A stretch of DNA of 64,000 nucleotides from Variovorax boronicumulans (GTDB lineage Bacteria > Pseudomonadota > Gammaproteobacteria > Burkholderiales > Burkholderiaceae_C). Of the stretch, positions 8,429-17,481 are shown one piece after another. The position numbers were made by a program, and so were the translations under genes. The notes beneath the pieces were generated by a model that was not told the origin of the DNA, made no database searches, and was given only the letters and a program-made list of their open reading frames with translations. Location: NCBI RefSeq assembly GCF_007677875.1, contig NZ_VEDO01000005.1, positions 62,001 through 126,000 of the forward strand, in the 5' to 3' direction. How positions within the stretch are numbered: position 1 is the first letter of the stretch; every line of letters starts with the position of its first letter.

Positions 8429-8833
8429 ATGACGACGATGGCACAAGACCGCGCCTGGCCCGCGCCGGTCGTCTACCCCGACAACGCCGAGTTCTGGGCC
8501 GGCACCGCGCGCGGCCAGCTGCTGGTGCGCCACTGCGAGGAATGCGGCAAGCCGCACTGGTACCCGCGCACGCAGTGCCCGTTCTGCATGTCCGACTGCA
8601 CCGCCTTCAAGCCCTCGGCCGGCAAGGGCGCGATCTACAGCTTCACCGTGTGCCGCCGTGTCGGCCCGGTGCCGTTCGCGATCGCCTACGTGCGGCTGGA
8701 TGAAGGCGTGACCATGATGACCAACATCGTGGACTGCGACCTCGATGCACTGGCCATCGGCCAACGCGTGGAGCTGGTGTTCAAGGCCGCCGAGGGCGGC
8801 GCCATGCTGCCGATGTTCCGCCCGGCGGGCTGA
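8429..8833 (+). CDS. DUF35 OB-fold/zinc-ribbon acyl-CoA-associated protein
   Basis: This 134-residue protein has a rubredoxin-like zinc ribbon with two cysteine pairs (CEECGK and CPFC) followed by an OB fold (GKGAIYSFTVCRRVG onward). DUF35 proteins pair with thiolase-fold enzymes and present or bind acyl-CoA substrates. The gene starts one base after the stop of the thiolase-fold gene, so the two are almost certainly made together and form a complex. A later in-frame ATG four codons in is possible as an alternative start. It converges on the marC-type gene 13 bases downstream. Confidence 0.88.
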   Translation: MTTMAQDRAWPAPVVYPDNAEFWAGTARGQLLVRHCEECGKPHWYPRTQCPFCMSDCTAFKPSAGKGAIYSFTVCRRVGPVPFAIAYVRLDEGVTMMTNIVDCDLDALAIGQRVELVFKAAEGGAMLPMFRPAG

Positions 8834-8846
8834 CCGCGCCCGCACC

Positions 8847-9455
8847 TCAGCGGTGCGGCGCGGCGGCGATCACCTGCTGCACGCCAGAGATCATCATCTC
8901 CACGGCCATGGCGGCCAGCAGCAGTCCCATGAAGCGCTCCAGCGCCACCAGCCCGGACGCGCCCAGCCGCCGCGACAGCACCTGGGCTGAGGCCAGCACC
9001 GCCCACACCACCACCATGGCCAGCACGATGGCCGCCGTCCACGACCAGGCCCGGTCCGGCTGGCGCGAGGCGAGCAGCACCACGGTGGCCAGCGCCGAAG
9101 GTCCCGCCAGCAGCGGAATGGCCAATGGCACCAGCAGCGGTTCGCCCTCGGGCTCCGCGCCGGCCACGGTCACGCCCATGCTGGGAAAGGCCATGCCCAG
9201 CGCGATCAGGAACAGGATCACGCCGCCGGCGATCTCCAGCGCCACCTGGCTCAGCCGCATGGCCTTGAGCAGCGCATCGCCACCCAGCATGAACAGCAGC
9301 AGCATGACGGTGGCGATGGCGCATTCGCGCGTGATCACCCACAGCCGGCGCTGCCGCGGTACATCCTTGAGCAGGCTCAACACCACCGGCACGTTGCCCA
9401 GTGGGTCGGCGACGATGAGCAGCACGATGAACGCCGAGACGAAGTCGTGGTCCAT
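8847..9455 (-). CDS. MarC-family inner-membrane protein
   Basis: This 202-residue protein has about six hydrophobic helices and the MarC signature near the N-terminus (VLLIVADPLGNVPVVLSLL). The family is widespread but its transport substrate is not established; the old link to multiple antibiotic resistance was withdrawn. Its ATG shares one base with the stop of the upstream EamA gene (TGATG), so translation is coupled. It is the last gene of a minus-strand run that starts at 13469 and contains a binding protein, a permease and a porin. Confidence 0.9.
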   Translation of the reverse strand: MDHDFVSAFIVLLIVADPLGNVPVVLSLLKDVPRQRRLWVITRECAIATVMLLLFMLGGDALLKAMRLSQVALEIAGGVILFLIALGMAFPSMGVTVAGAEPEGEPLLVPLAIPLLAGPSALATVVLLASRQPDRAWSWTAAIVLAMVVVWAVLASAQVLSRRLGASGLVALERFMGLLLAAMAVEMMISGVQQVIAAAPHR

Positions 9456-10378
9456 CAGCTGCTCCGCATCCGGCCGGTCCACTGCGAGACCATTACGCCC
9501 AGCACGATGACGGCAGCGCCCAGCAGCGCGCGACCCGACATGACTTCGTGGATGGTGTAGACGGCGGTGAGTGCGGCGAACACCGGCTCCAGGCTGTACA
9601 ACAGGGCTGCCTCCACCGCGCGCACCCGGGCCTGGCCCCAGGCCTGCAGCCACACCATGCCGGCGCTGGCCGCCAGGCCCAGGTAGAGCAGGGGCCAGGC
9701 ATGCGGCTGGGCACGCATTGCCAGCGTCGCCAGCGCATCGCCCGGTTGCAGGCCCACGGCCGCGGCGCCCATGCCCAGCATCACCACGGACTGCAGCGCC
9801 GCCAGCCGCTCCGGCCGGCAATGCTGGCCTGCGCGCGCCGCGGCCTTGCCGCATTGCTCGAAGCTCAGCACATAGACGGCATAGCAGAACGCGCTGGCCA
9901 GCGTCAGCGTGTCGCCCAGGCCCCAGGGGGCGGCTTCGTAGAACATGGCAGACATGCCCAGCACCGACAGAGCGGCGCCGGCCAGCACGGGCCAGCCCAG
10001 CCGCTGTCCCAGCACGCTGGCCAGGATGGGCACCAACACCACGTTCAGGCCGGTGATGAAGGCATTGCGGTTGCTGCTCGTCAGTGCCAGGCCGCTGACC
10101 TGCAAGGCCGTGGCCACGAACATCACGAGGCCCATCCAGCCGCCCCAGCGCAGCTCCGGGCCGCGGATGCCGCGCAAGAAAGGCCACAGCACGGCCGAGG
10201 CCACGGCAAAGCGCAGCGTGATGATTTCCACGGCCTGCAGCTCGCCCGTCATGGCCTTCATGGCGGGGAACGTCGTGCCCCAGACCACGGTCACGAGCAG
10301 CAGCGCCGCCAGGCCCCAGCGGTGTGGCGAGCCGGCCAGTGACGGGCCGTCCGCCAGCTCAGCCGGCGGACGCGCCAT
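9455..10378 (-). CDS. EamA/DMT-family transporter
   Basis: This 307-residue protein has ten predicted membrane helices arranged as two EamA repeats; the first repeat opens with LLLVTVVWGTTFPAMKAMTG and the second with LGDTLTLASAFCYAVYVLSF. Members of the drug/metabolite transporter superfamily usually export amino acids or other small metabolites. The gene starts 31 bases after the porin stop and overlaps marC by one base, so it probably belongs to the same transcript as the amino-acid binding protein cluster upstream. The substrate cannot be assigned. Confidence 0.88.
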   Translation of the reverse strand: MARPPAELADGPSLAGSPHRWGLAALLLVTVVWGTTFPAMKAMTGELQAVEIITLRFAVASAVLWPFLRGIRGPELRWGGWMGLVMFVATALQVSGLALTSSNRNAFITGLNVVLVPILASVLGQRLGWPVLAGAALSVLGMSAMFYEAAPWGLGDTLTLASAFCYAVYVLSFEQCGKAAARAGQHCRPERLAALQSVVMLGMGAAAVGLQPGDALATLAMRAQPHAWPLLYLGLAASAGMVWLQAWGQARVRAVEAALLYSLEPVFAALTAVYTIHEVMSGRALLGAAVIVLGVMVSQWTGRMRSS

Positions 10379-10409
10379 GGTTCTGCCCGGTGGCGCCGCG
10401 CCGCATGCG

Positions 10410-11846
10410 TCAGTTGAAGGTGTAGCGGGCCAGCATGTTCAGGCGCGACAAGTCGCCTTTCTCGCCCGCCAGCGTCTTGCGCTGGCCCAGGATGTACTCC
10501 AGGCCCAGGTCCACGTTCTTTACCGGGTTGTAGACCAGGCCCGCGTGCAGCTGGTACATGCTGCGGTTGATGCCGTAGCGGCCCGAGCCCAGGCCGTTGG
10601 CTTGCGCGAAGTCGGTGTAGCTGTTGTTGAAGTTGCGCTGCCAGCCGCCCACGAAGTTGAAGCGCAGGATATCGCTCGCTTTGTACTGGTAGCCCACCAC
10701 CAGGCCACCCACGCGTTCGGTCAGGATCTTGTTGCGGGCCTCGTCGATGAAGGCGCCCTCGATGTAGTTGAAGTAGCGGCCGATGCCCTCGCCGTAGGTG
10801 GCGCCCAGGCTCAGTGCGTCCTGGCCTCCGCGCATTTTGATAAGCGTGGTGGCCGCCAGGCCGTAGCCGCGCTTGGAGGCGCTGACGCTGTCGTTGACCA
10901 CCTTGATCTGCTGCGTCATGGCGCGGATGCTGGCGGCACCCCAGTCGAAGCCCTTGTCCCAGCGCAGCACCACGTCCGGCGCGGTGGACAGGCCATCCTT
11001 CACGACCGAGCCGGTCGCGTCGTACGCATAGCTGTCCGGGTTCTCCAGCGCCACCGTCCAGTTGCCGATGTCGGGCGTGGTGTAGGTGTAGCGGATCAGG
11101 CCCTGGCGCATGGAGGTCGAGCCGATCGGGCCGTTGAAGTCCACCGTCTCGGGCGCGTTGTCCACGTCCATGAAGGTCGACCAGGTCTGCCCGATCGTGA
11201 AGCCGGCGAACGTGCCGTAGGCCTGGCGCAGCCGGAAGCCATAGGAGTTGGTGGCCTGCTGCGTGAGGATGGCCTGCACGGTCTCGCCCGATGCGCTGTT
11301 GCCCAGCCGCGGGTCGTTGTTGAAGTCGCCCTCGACCTTGATGCCCAACGGCCCGTAGGAGGTCGGGGTCGACGATTCGATGCCCAGGCGTGAGGTGCGC
11401 GCGTGGATCAGCGTCTGGTTCTTGCGCGCGGTCGATCCGTTCAGTGGAACATAGGGCAGGAAGGTCGCATAGTCGTTGCCGGAGTTGTCGCCCTTGAAGT
11501 CGTGGATCGCGTTGAGCTCGGCGTAGCCGTAGATCTTCAGCGAGGTGTCCGAGCCCGGCAGCCGGAAGCTGCCGGGGATGTCGCCGGCCACCACCGCATC
11601 CTTCTGGCGCAGCTCGATGGCGCCCAGACGCTCGTTGAGCGCATCGCCGGCGCTGGCCGATGCGGCCGGCACGGCGGCAGGTGCCGGGGCTGCGGCCTTC
11701 TGTGCTTTCATCTCGTTGAGTTCGTGGCGCAGCCGCAGGACTTCGTTGCGCAGTTCCTCGAAGTCCTTGGCCGACTGCGCCGCGGCGGGCAGGCAGACGG
11801 CAGCGGCGGCGGCGAAGCTGGCCAGGGTCATGGTGCTTGTCTTCAT
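10410..11846 (-). CDS. DcaP-like outer-membrane porin
   Basis: This 478-residue protein has an Ala-rich signal peptide cleaved near AAAQS, then a short coiled coil (DFEELRNEVLRLRHELNEMK), an Ala/Pro linker and a beta-barrel with alternating aromatic strands ending in RYTFN; a terminal aromatic-Asn motif is typical of barrels assembled by BamA. DcaP-type porins are trimers that pass dicarboxylates and other small anions. It follows the permease by 40 bases, with a GGAGG-like ribosome site (cctcc at 11867-11871), so it likely provides the outer-membrane step for the same substrate. A second in-frame Met at residue 6 is an alternative start. Confidence 0.88.
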   Translation of the reverse strand: MKTSTMTLASFAAAAAVCLPAAAQSAKDFEELRNEVLRLRHELNEMKAQKAAAPAPAAVPAASASAGDALNERLGAIELRQKDAVVAGDIPGSFRLPGSDTSLKIYGYAELNAIHDFKGDNSGNDYATFLPYVPLNGSTARKNQTLIHARTSRLGIESSTPTSYGPLGIKVEGDFNNDPRLGNSASGETVQAILTQQATNSYGFRLRQAYGTFAGFTIGQTWSTFMDVDNAPETVDFNGPIGSTSMRQGLIRYTYTTPDIGNWTVALENPDSYAYDATGSVVKDGLSTAPDVVLRWDKGFDWGAASIRAMTQQIKVVNDSVSASKRGYGLAATTLIKMRGGQDALSLGATYGEGIGRYFNYIEGAFIDEARNKILTERVGGLVVGYQYKASDILRFNFVGGWQRNFNNSYTDFAQANGLGSGRYGINRSMYQLHAGLVYNPVKNVDLGLEYILGQRKTLAGEKGDLSRLNMLARYTFN

Positions 11847-11886
11847 GGCGATGCCTTTTTTTTGGGGAGGAAGCGGGGGAGAGGGC

Positions 11887-12675
11887 TCATGGCCTGCGCC
11901 CTTCCACGTCGTAGCGGTGCTCCAGCGCCCCGGCCAGTTGCGTGAGGACAGTGGTCAGAGCGAGGTACACCAGCGCCGTGGTGACCAGGGTCGGTAGCGG
12001 CTCGAACGTGACAGCCTGCAGCCGGTTGCCCACGTTGGTCAGTTCCACCACGCCGATCGCATAGGCCAGGGACGAGTCCTTGAGAAGCGACACGACGTTG
12101 TTCGCCAGCGAGGGCAGTGCGATCTTGATGGCCTGGGGAAACACGACGCCCGCGAAACTGCTCCAGGCCGACATCCCCAGCGACTGCGCCGCCTGCACCT
12201 GGCCCCGGGGCACGGCCTGCAGGCCGGCGCGGATCGCCTCGGCGTTGTAGGCCCCCACGTTGAACGCCAGCGCGATGCAGGCCGAGGCGAAGTCGCTGAC
12301 CTTCAAGGCCGGCACCAGCGCGGGCAGCGCGAAGTAGACGAACAGCACCTGCACCAGTAGCGGCGTGCCGCGCACCACCCAGATGTACAGCCCGGCCAGC
12401 CAGCGCAGCGGCGGCAGCGGTGACAGCTTGGCCAGCGCCGCCAGCAGGCCCAGCACGACGCCGGCGCCGCCTGCGACCAGCGTGAGTTGCACCGTCACCC
12501 AGGTGCCGTCGGCGAAGGCCTGCGCGTTCGGGCCGATCGGGTCCGGCGCCCAGGCCAGCATGCGCGCCATCGACCACAGCAGCAGCACCAGCGCGGCGCT
12601 GGCCGCCAGCATGGTGGCATTGCTGCGCGCAGAGCGGCTCCAGCTGGCGGGCCAGCCAGGCAGTGTCCAGCTCAA
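11887..12675 (-). CDS. Polar amino-acid ABC transporter permease (HisM/GlnP type)
   Basis: This 262-residue inner-membrane protein has about five or six helices and the EAA loop of amino-acid permeases (VPRGQVQAAQSLGMSAW, with VVRGTPLLVQVLFVYF before it). The start is a TTG at 12675 because GGGGAGA lies just upstream at the right spacing and the adjacent binding-protein gene ends at 12693; no ATG precedes the first helix in this frame except deep inside it. It forms the channel for the binding protein encoded next door. No ATP-binding subunit gene is present in the cluster. Confidence 0.88.
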   Translation of the reverse strand: MSWTLPGWPASWSRSARSNATMLAASAALVLLLWSMARMLAWAPDPIGPNAQAFADGTWVTVQLTLVAGGAGVVLGLLAALAKLSPLPPLRWLAGLYIWVVRGTPLLVQVLFVYFALPALVPALKVSDFASACIALAFNVGAYNAEAIRAGLQAVPRGQVQAAQSLGMSAWSSFAGVVFPQAIKIALPSLANNVVSLLKDSSLAYAIGVVELTNVGNRLQAVTFEPLPTLVTTALVYLALTTVLTQLAGALEHRYDVEGRRP

Positions 12676-12692
12676 GGGGTGTCTCCCCGCGC

Positions 12693-13469
12693 CTACTTGC
12701 AGCGCACGTCTTCGCCGAAGTACTTGGTCGACAGGGCGGCGTAGCTGCCGTCGGCCATGACTTCCGCCAGCGCCTTGTTGTAGCCGGCGGCCAACGTGCT
12801 GTTGCCCTTGGCCACGGCCGCGGCGATTTGCTCGATGAACACCATGTCGCCCACCTTGAGCCCCGCATTGGGCGCGCTGGCGAAGGACTGCTTGACCACG
12901 AAGCGGTCGCTGACCCAGGCGTCGACGCGGCCGCTCAGCAGCGCGGAGCGCGCGTCCGTGTCCTTCGGGAAGTTCTTCACCTCCTTGATGCCGGGCAGCT
13001 TCTTCACGCTTTCCAGATAGGTGGTGCCCGTCTGCACGGCGACCACCTTGCCGGCCAGGTCCGCACCGGTCCGGATCGCCGCATCCATGGCCACCACCTG
13101 GCCGCCGGAACAGTAGTGCGGACGTGTAAAGGTCACCGCCTTGCTGCGCTCTTCGGTGATGCCGTGCGAGGCGATGACCAGATCCCAGCGGTCCTGGCGC
13201 AGCCCGGCCAGCAACGCGTCGAAGCCCAATGCCTTCCATTCGACCGCCAGGCCCATCTTCTTGGCCACCAGCTCGGCCAGTTCGACCTCGAAGCCGCTGA
13301 GCTTGGTGCCCTGGAAGAAGTTGAACGGCGCGAACTGCCCCTCGGTGGCGATGATGATCTTGCCGTCCTTCTGGACCTCGTCGAGCGTGCGGGCCTGCGC
13401 CGGCAGCGTGGCGGACAGGCCTGCTGCCACCAGCAGCGCGCAGCGCAGCCATCGGACGATGTTCTTCAT
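12693..13469 (-). CDS. Amino-acid ABC transporter periplasmic binding protein
   Basis: This 258-residue SBP_bac_3 protein has a signal peptide cleaved after LPAQA and the class motif KIIIATEGQFAPFNFFQG. The ligand-binding core continues with GFEVELAELVAKKMGL and the ERSKAVTFTRPHY segment, typical of proteins that bind polar or acidic amino acids. The ATG at 13469 follows AAGGAA. It is the first gene of a run that continues through the permease, porin, EamA exporter and MarC gene. A palindrome at 13637-13648 lies 168 bases upstream and resembles the operator sites of the nearby GntR gene. Confidence 0.9.
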   Translation of the reverse strand: MKNIVRWLRCALLVAAGLSATLPAQARTLDEVQKDGKIIIATEGQFAPFNFFQGTKLSGFEVELAELVAKKMGLAVEWKALGFDALLAGLRQDRWDLVIASHGITEERSKAVTFTRPHYCSGGQVVAMDAAIRTGADLAGKVVAVQTGTTYLESVKKLPGIKEVKNFPKDTDARSALLSGRVDAWVSDRFVVKQSFASAPNAGLKVGDMVFIEQIAAAVAKGNSTLAAGYNKALAEVMADGSYAALSTKYFGEDVRCK

Positions 13470-13636
13470 TCTTGTGTTCCTTGCTGGGTCAACCCGGGTC
13501 TGGTGGGAAAAGCCAGTGTCTCGTCTGGCTGGATACATGCCGTGGACCGGCCTGCGGCTGGACGCGGCGATCATCAGAGAAAACGGCGCCGGTTTTCAAC
13601 CTGTTGCAAATGTTCTCAATATCGCAATTCGCCAAA

Positions 13637-13648
13637 ATTGCATGCAAT
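13637..13648. promoter_or_regulatory. Perfect palindrome ATTGCATGCAAT upstream of the binding-protein operon
   Basis: A 12-base perfect palindrome in the 228-base gap between the FAD/Fe-S dehydrogenase stop and the binding-protein start. Its core TTGCATGCAA differs by one base from the TTGAATGCAA sites in the GntR/aminotransferase intergenic region, so it may be a third site for the same regulator. Confidence 0.4.
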
Positions 13649-13697
13649 GCGTGGCGTGGCTGAGTGCAGGTCCGGACGCTGCACCGTGGGGCCTGGC

Positions 13698-16600
13698 TCA
13701 GGCGAGACCGGCGAGCAGACGGTCCAGCAGTACGGCGACGTGCACGGCCTCGCGCTGGGCGCCGTCGGCGATCTGGTGCCGACAGCTCGTGCCGTCGGCC
13801 ACGACGATGGCGTCCGGATGTTTGCGCACTGCGGGCAGGAGGCTGGCTTCGGCCATCTGCATCGACATGGCGTAGTGCGCGGCCTCGTAGCCGAAGCTGC
13901 CGGCCATGCCGCAGCAGCTGCTCTCGATCAGTTCGGGCTGGGCGCCCGGGATCAGCTTGAGCACCTCCAGGATGGGCGTGACAGCGCCGAAGGCCTTCTG
14001 GTGACAGTGGCCGTGCAGCAGGATGGGCTGGCCGGCGGGCCGCAGGGCGAGGGCGAAGCGGTCGGCCTTGGCCTCGCGCGCGACGAACTCCTCGAACAGC
14101 AGGGCCTGCTGCGCGACGCGGACGGCCTTGTCGCCCAGGCCCATGACCAGGGTCTCGTCGCGCAGCGTCAGCAGGCAGGAGGGCTCCAGGCCCACGACGG
14201 CGATGCCGGCCTGCGCGAATGGCAGCAAGGCGTCGATCAGCGCGGAAGCCTTCGCGCGGGCCTCATCCACCATGCCGCTGGCCAGGTAGGTGCGGCCGCA
14301 GCAGTGGTGGCCGCTGGCCTTCTCGACCGTGTGCAGCACGTACCCTGCGGCACGCAACACACGCGCAGCGGCCAGTGCGTTCTCGGTCTCGAAGTTGCCG
14401 TTGAAGGTGTCGACGAACAGCACCGCCGCCTTCTGGCCGGCCTGGGCGGCGGAGAGCGTGGCCTCGCGGCTGGCGAACAGACCTTCGTCGCGCGCGCGCC
14501 AAAAGGTGTCGCTGCGCCAGGCCGGCAGCGAGCGCTTGGCCGACAGCCCCAGCGCCTTCTCGCCCAGCCAGGCCGCGCCGGGTACGCGGTTGCGCAGGTT
14601 CATGAGCCAGGGCATCTTGCTGGCCAGGTGTGCATAGTCTGGCAGGCGCGCGATCAGCCTGTCCTTGAGCGTGTGGCCATGCTTGTTCTTGTAGTGCACC
14701 AGGAACTCGATCTTCATCCTGGCCATGTCCACGCCGGTCGGGCAGTCGCGCTTACAGCCCTTGCAGCCCACGCACAGGTCCATGGTGGCATGCAGTTCTT
14801 CGCTGGCCAGCGCATCGGGCCCCAGCTGGCCCGAGAGCGCCAGGCGCAGCGTGTTGGCGCGCCCGCGCGTCAGGTGCTGCTCGTCACGCGTCACGCGGTA
14901 GCTCGGGCACATGGTGCCGGCGTCGAATTTCCGGCAGTGGCCGTTGTTGTTGCACATCTCCACGGCCTTGGCGAAGCCGCCGGTGCTGTCGCCGCCGGTG
15001 CCGGGCGGCGTGGTGACCTCGGTGACCGGGTCGGCCTGCACGTTCCAGGCCGACCAGTCGAGCACGGGTTTCAGTTCGATGCGCTTGTAGGGCCGCGGTG
15101 ATGCCGGCGGCGCGAAGCGCAGCAGCGTCGGGTCGTCCATCCTGGGCGGATCGATGATCTTGCCGGGGTTGAGCAGGTTGATCGGGTCCAGGTGCTGCTT
15201 GATGCTGCGGAAGGCGGAGTTGATGGCGGGGCCGAACTGCCATTCGATCCACTCGCCGCGGCACAGGCCGTCGCCGTGCTCGCCGCTGAACGCGCCCTTG
15301 TACTTGCGCACGAGTGCACTGGCTTCTTCGGCGATCGCGCGCATCTTGGCGCCCCCATCGGTCCGCATGTCCAGGATGGGCCGCACGTGCAGCGTGCCGA
15401 CCGAGGCGTGCGCATACCAGGTGCCGCGGCTGCCGTACCTGGCGAACACCTCGGTCAGCGCGTCGGTGTATTCGGCCAGGTGCTCGAGCGGCACGGCGCA
15501 GTCTTCGATGAAGCTCACGGGCTTGCCGTCGCCCTTCAGGCTCATCATGATGTTCAGGCCCGCCTTGCGCACTTCCCAGAGGTTCTTCTGCGCGGCCTCG
15601 TCGGGCATCTGCACCACGCTGCCGGGCAAGCCCAGGTCGCCCATCAGCGCCACCAGCTGGCGCAACTGGGGCAGCAGCGCGGCCTTGTCGCTGCCTGCAA
15701 ATTCCACGAGCAGGATGGCGGCCGGCCGGCCGATCAGCGCGGTCTCCACCGTGGGGCGGAAGGCCGGGTTGGACAGCGCCAGCTCGATCATGGTGCGGTC
15801 CACCAGCTCCACCGCCGTGGGGCCGAGCTTCACGATGTGCTGGGCCGTGTCCATCGCCGCGTGGAAGCTCGTGAAGTTCACGATGCCGAGCACCTTGGCG
15901 CGCGGCAGTTCAGCGAGCTGGAGCGTGAGGCTGCGCGTGACGGCCAGCGTGCCCTCGGAGCCGACCAGGAGGTGTGCAAGGTTCACGCTGCCGTCGCTGG
16001 TGTAGGGCTTCTCGCTCTGGTTGTAGAAGATGTCCAGGTTGTAGCCGGCCACGCGGCGCATGACCTTGGGCCAGCACGCCGCGATCTCGGCGCTGTGCTG
16101 GGCCGCGAGCCTGCGCACGTGGTCCGCGATCGCGGCCGCGCGGCCACCGAGCCCGGACACTGGCCCGAAGTTGACCAGTTCGCCATCGGACAACCAGGCC
16201 TGCGCGCCCAGCACGTTGTGCACCATGTTGCCGTAGGCGATGGAGCGCGAGCCGCAGGAGTTGTTGCCGGCCATGCCGCCCAGCGTGGCCTGGGCGCTCG
16301 TCGACACGTCCACCGGGTACCACAGGCCGTGCGGCTTGAGCTGCGCGTTGAGGTGGTCCAGCACCAGGCCGGGCTCCACGGTGGCGGTGCGGGCATCGAG
16401 GTCGATGTCGAGCACACGGCGCAGATGCTTGCTGTTGTCGATGACCAGCGCCGCGCCCGTGGTCTGGCCGCACTGGCTGGTGCCGCCGCCGCGCGCGAGC
16501 ACGGGCACCTTGAGGTCGCGCGCGATGTCGATGGCCAGGGCCACGTCGCGTTCGGTTTTGGGCACCAGCACGCCGGCCGGCATGATCTGGTAGATCGAGG

Positions 16601-16751
16601 CGTCGGTGGCGTAGCGGCCGCGCGAACCCGCGTCGAACAGCACCTCGCCCTCCGTTTCCGCGCGCAGCCGGCGCGCCAGCGCCTCGCAGGTTTCGTTGGG
16701 GGGCAACACGGTGCCGGCCGGGAGCAGGGCGCTTGCGGGTTCGAGGTGCAT
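13698..16751 (-). CDS. FAD-binding/[4Fe-4S] D-2-hydroxyacid dehydrogenase (YdiJ-like)
   Basis: This 1017-residue protein combines an N-terminal PCMH-type FAD domain (PVLARGGGTSQCGQTTGAAL near residue 90, then GGMAGNNSCGSRS), an FAD-oxidase C domain ending in INLLNPGKIIDPP, an Fe-S module (CVGCKGCKRDCPTGVD) and C-terminal CCG domains (SSCCGMAGSFGYE). Length and order match the E. coli YdiJ type rather than the shorter GlcD or Dld types. It should oxidise a D-2-hydroxyacid and pass electrons to the quinone pool or another carrier. It starts 12 bases after the GntR stop, so regulator and enzyme are co-transcribed. The hydroxyacid is not determined; D-lactate, D-2-hydroxyglutarate and D-glycerate are all possible. 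Confidence 0.9.
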   Translation of the reverse strand: MHLEPASALLPAGTVLPPNETCEALARRLRAETEGEVLFDAGSRGRYATDASIYQIMPAGVLVPKTERDVALAIDIARDLKVPVLARGGGTSQCGQTTGAALVIDNSKHLRRVLDIDLDARTATVEPGLVLDHLNAQLKPHGLWYPVDVSTSAQATLGGMAGNNSCGSRSIAYGNMVHNVLGAQAWLSDGELVNFGPVSGLGGRAAAIADHVRRLAAQHSAEIAACWPKVMRRVAGYNLDIFYNQSEKPYTSDGSVNLAHLLVGSEGTLAVTRSLTLQLAELPRAKVLGIVNFTSFHAAMDTAQHIVKLGPTAVELVDRTMIELALSNPAFRPTVETALIGRPAAILLVEFAGSDKAALLPQLRQLVALMGDLGLPGSVVQMPDEAAQKNLWEVRKAGLNIMMSLKGDGKPVSFIEDCAVPLEHLAEYTDALTEVFARYGSRGTWYAHASVGTLHVRPILDMRTDGGAKMRAIAEEASALVRKYKGAFSGEHGDGLCRGEWIEWQFGPAINSAFRSIKQHLDPINLLNPGKIIDPPRMDDPTLLRFAPPASPRPYKRIELKPVLDWSAWNVQADPVTEVTTPPGTGGDSTGGFAKAVEMCNNNGHCRKFDAGTMCPSYRVTRDEQHLTRGRANTLRLALSGQLGPDALASEELHATMDLCVGCKGCKRDCPTGVDMARMKIEFLVHYKNKHGHTLKDRLIARLPDYAHLASKMPWLMNLRNRVPGAAWLGEKALGLSAKRSLPAWRSDTFWRARDEGLFASREATLSAAQAGQKAAVLFVDTFNGNFETENALAAARVLRAAGYVLHTVEKASGHHCCGRTYLASGMVDEARAKASALIDALLPFAQAGIAVVGLEPSCLLTLRDETLVMGLGDKAVRVAQQALLFEEFVAREAKADRFALALRPAGQPILLHGHCHQKAFGAVTPILEVLKLIPGAQPELIESSCCGMAGSFGYEAAHYAMSMQMAEASLLPAVRKHPDAIVVADGTSCRHQIADGAQREAVHVAVLLDRLLAGLA

Positions 16752-16763
16752 GGTGGGATGTCT

Positions 16764-17459
16764 CTAGTTTTTTCTGGAGGCGGTGGCCGGGTAGACCTCG
16801 CCGGCGCGCAGCAAGGCGAGCACGGTGTCGCGCTTGCGCAGCACGTGGGCGACGAGCACCTGGCGCAGCGCCGCGCCGTCGCGCGCCTGCAGCGCCTGGA
16901 CCATCTGCTCGTGCTCCTGCACGGCGTGCTGCCACTTGGCCTCGTCCTGGTTGGTGCGAAAGCGCAGCGACTGCACGCGCGCGTTGATGGCGCGGTAGGT
17001 GTTGGCCAGCACCGGGTTGCGCGCAGCGGCGTTGATGGCGGTGTGGATCAGCGCGTTGAGCCGGTAGTAGCCCGACAGGTCGCGCCGCGCATGGCAGGCC
17101 AGCATCTCGTAGTGCAGCGCGCGCAGTTCGGCCAGCTCCGCATCGGTGATGCGCTGGGCCGCCAGTTCGCCCGATTGGCCCTCCAGCATGGCCAGCACCT
17201 CGAAGGTGTTGAGCACGTCGGCCTCGGTCAGCTTGACGGCCACGGCGCCGCGGTTGGGCAGCAGATCCACCAGGCCCTCGGCCGCCAGCAGCTTGATGGC
17301 CTCGCGCAGCGGCGTGCGCGAGACGCGCAACTGCTCGCAGAGCTCGCGTTCATTGAGCTTGGCGCCGGGCGCGATGCGGCCCTCGACCAGCATGGTGCGC
17401 AGCCGCGCAGCGACCTGGTCGTGCAGCGCCAGGCGGGAGATTTCGATGATGTCGGCCAT
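16764..17459 (-). CDS. GntR/FCD-family transcriptional regulator
   Basis: This 231-residue regulator has an N-terminal winged helix (KLNERELCEQLRVSRTPLRE, then LAAEGLVDLLPNRGAVAV) and an all-helical FCD effector domain whose metal-binding His residues probably include those in RLNALIHTAINAAAR. FCD regulators respond to organic acids and are usually repressors. The ATG at 17459 is chosen because the frame upstream runs through an AT-rich intergenic region holding paired operator-like sites. It heads the operon with the FAD/Fe-S dehydrogenase and faces the aminotransferase gene, so it likely controls both directions. Confidence 0.9.
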   Translation of the reverse strand: MADIIEISRLALHDQVAARLRTMLVEGRIAPGAKLNERELCEQLRVSRTPLREAIKLLAAEGLVDLLPNRGAVAVKLTEADVLNTFEVLAMLEGQSGELAAQRITDAELAELRALHYEMLACHARRDLSGYYRLNALIHTAINAAARNPVLANTYRAINARVQSLRFRTNQDEAKWQHAVQEHEQMVQALQARDGAALRQVLVAHVLRKRDTVLALLRAGEVYPATASRKN

Positions 17460-17481
17460 GCGTTTCCTCGGACGAATGGAT

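Noticed and set aside
13577-13595. Terminator for the FAD/Fe-S dehydrogenase from the imperfect palindrome GAAAAC...GTTTTC
   Set aside because: The central part has no proper loop and the T-run is short; it did not meet a terminator standard on either strand.
12663-15101. Long plus-strand ORF opposite the FAD/Fe-S dehydrogenase
   Set aside because: It is the antisense of a well-supported gene; its translation is His/Gly/Ala/Arg-rich with no domain, a common artefact in GC-rich DNA. The same holds for 15192-17552 (plus), 38889-40841 (plus), 40655-43315 (plus) and 60832-63459 (minus).
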